A stretch of DNA of 64,000 bases from positions 40,362,001 to 40,426,000 of the forward strand of contig OZ231126.1 of the NCBI GenBank assembly GCA_965153355.1, given 5' to 3'. The notes under the pieces were generated by a model. That model was not told where the DNA came from and did not search any database. It saw only the letters and a list, made by a program, of their open reading frames with translations. Position 1 is the stretch's first letter, and every line of letters begins with the position of its first letter. Shown here piece by piece: positions 63,405 through 64,000 of the stretch. A program made the position numbers and the translations under genes. Source of the stretch: Flaccisagitta enflata (taxonomy: Eukaryota; Chaetognatha; Sagittoidea; Aphragmophora).

Positions 63405-63612
63405 TTTTTAGTCGCGTGCACGCGACTCTACACTCTGCCTTGTCCATTCGTCGATCCGTCCATCGGTCTGTCTGTCGATCCATCACACTTTTTTTTATCA
63501 GTTTTATTTCTTGAAGTCATTTTAAGTCATTTAAGAGTATATTAAGTCATTCTAAGTCATTCTATGTCATTATTTAAGTCTCACATGCGACTTATAGGTG
63601 TTGTCCTTGTTC
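63405..63612 (-). mobile_element. F1 element, reverse
   Basis: It has ttttagtcgcgtgcacgcga at the left and tcacatgcgacttataggtg plus ttgtccttgtt at the right. The middle has aagtcatt repeats. Confidence 0.82.
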
Positions 63613-63822
63613 TGATACAAACGTGTCTTTTATTTTTCTTTTTTAAATTGTGGTGATGAAAAGCGCCGCGTGTGGGAAGAAAGTTGAACTGAGGTGGAGT
63701 ATGAAAGAGATAACTTCTAAGTTCTTTTTCTTTTCTTTTTTTTTTTTTTTACTATTTCTCGGAGATTATGTTCTTTTTATCTCTCTTTCATTTTTTGAGG
63801 AAACCTGATTGTACACGAAATT

Positions 63823-63964
<142 letters not shown>

Positions 63965-64000
63965 GGAGAGAACTTAAACTGCCTTTAAATGAACCGAGTT

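Overview
The window reads as a repeat-dominated stretch of an animal (metazoan) nuclear genome, most likely a marine-type invertebrate. I see GT-AG introns, AATAAA signals, a DEG/ENaC-type channel gene (a family essentially confined to animals), a BEL/Pao-type gag, and very abundant GA, GT, AAC and tetranucleotide microsatellites. I cannot name the species. There are no operons, ribosome-binding sites or other prokaryotic signals, and most long open frames are low-complexity translations of microsatellites.

Only three loci look like protein-coding sequence. (1) About 25420-27208 (+): the 3' three exons of a DEG/ENaC amiloride-sensitive-type cation channel. It has the GNCFTFN finger motif, a PFGNC motif and the second transmembrane helix with a GAS filter. 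It carries Asn/Asp-rich insertions, and one intron is largely repeat DNA. (2) About 11652-11079 (-): a candidate small secreted cysteine-rich protein whose cysteine module is repeated in three mini-exons. (3) 18533-15814 (-): a broken gag of a BEL/Pao-like retrotransposon with two zinc knuckles and no pol.

Layout. 1-548: terminally inverted element (family F2). About 546-4905: copy A of a roughly 4.3-kb segment whose copy B lies at about 49187-55690 in the same orientation, with different insertions in each. 5700-6870: 78-bp minisatellite. 7-15 kb: simple repeats, dispersed elements and the cysteine-rich candidate. 15.8-19.7 kb: gag remnant and a 394-bp inverted pair. 20.1-25.06 kb: about 56 copies of an 88-bp satellite. 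25.4-27.3 kb: channel gene. 28-35 kb: fold-back elements and microsatellites. 35.5-38.8 kb: 3.2-kb palindrome inserted in a 54-bp minisatellite. 39.4-48.2 kb: more fold-back elements. 55.7-56.4 kb: another F2 element. 56.4-64 kb: A/T-rich DNA, a fold-back element and long GT, AAC and CT tracts.

The commonest mobile family (F1, about 25 copies or pieces) runs from an aacaaggcc end to a terminal hairpin ending gcgactaaaa. Its most striking property is that a 10-bp motif near the 5' end matches the 3' hairpin arm perfectly within a copy even when the motif differs between copies. A nested copy shows insertion into a T-run without an obvious target duplication. F2 shows the same within-copy matching of arms. 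These features resemble non-autonomous Helitron/Helentron-type elements, but that assignment is inference.
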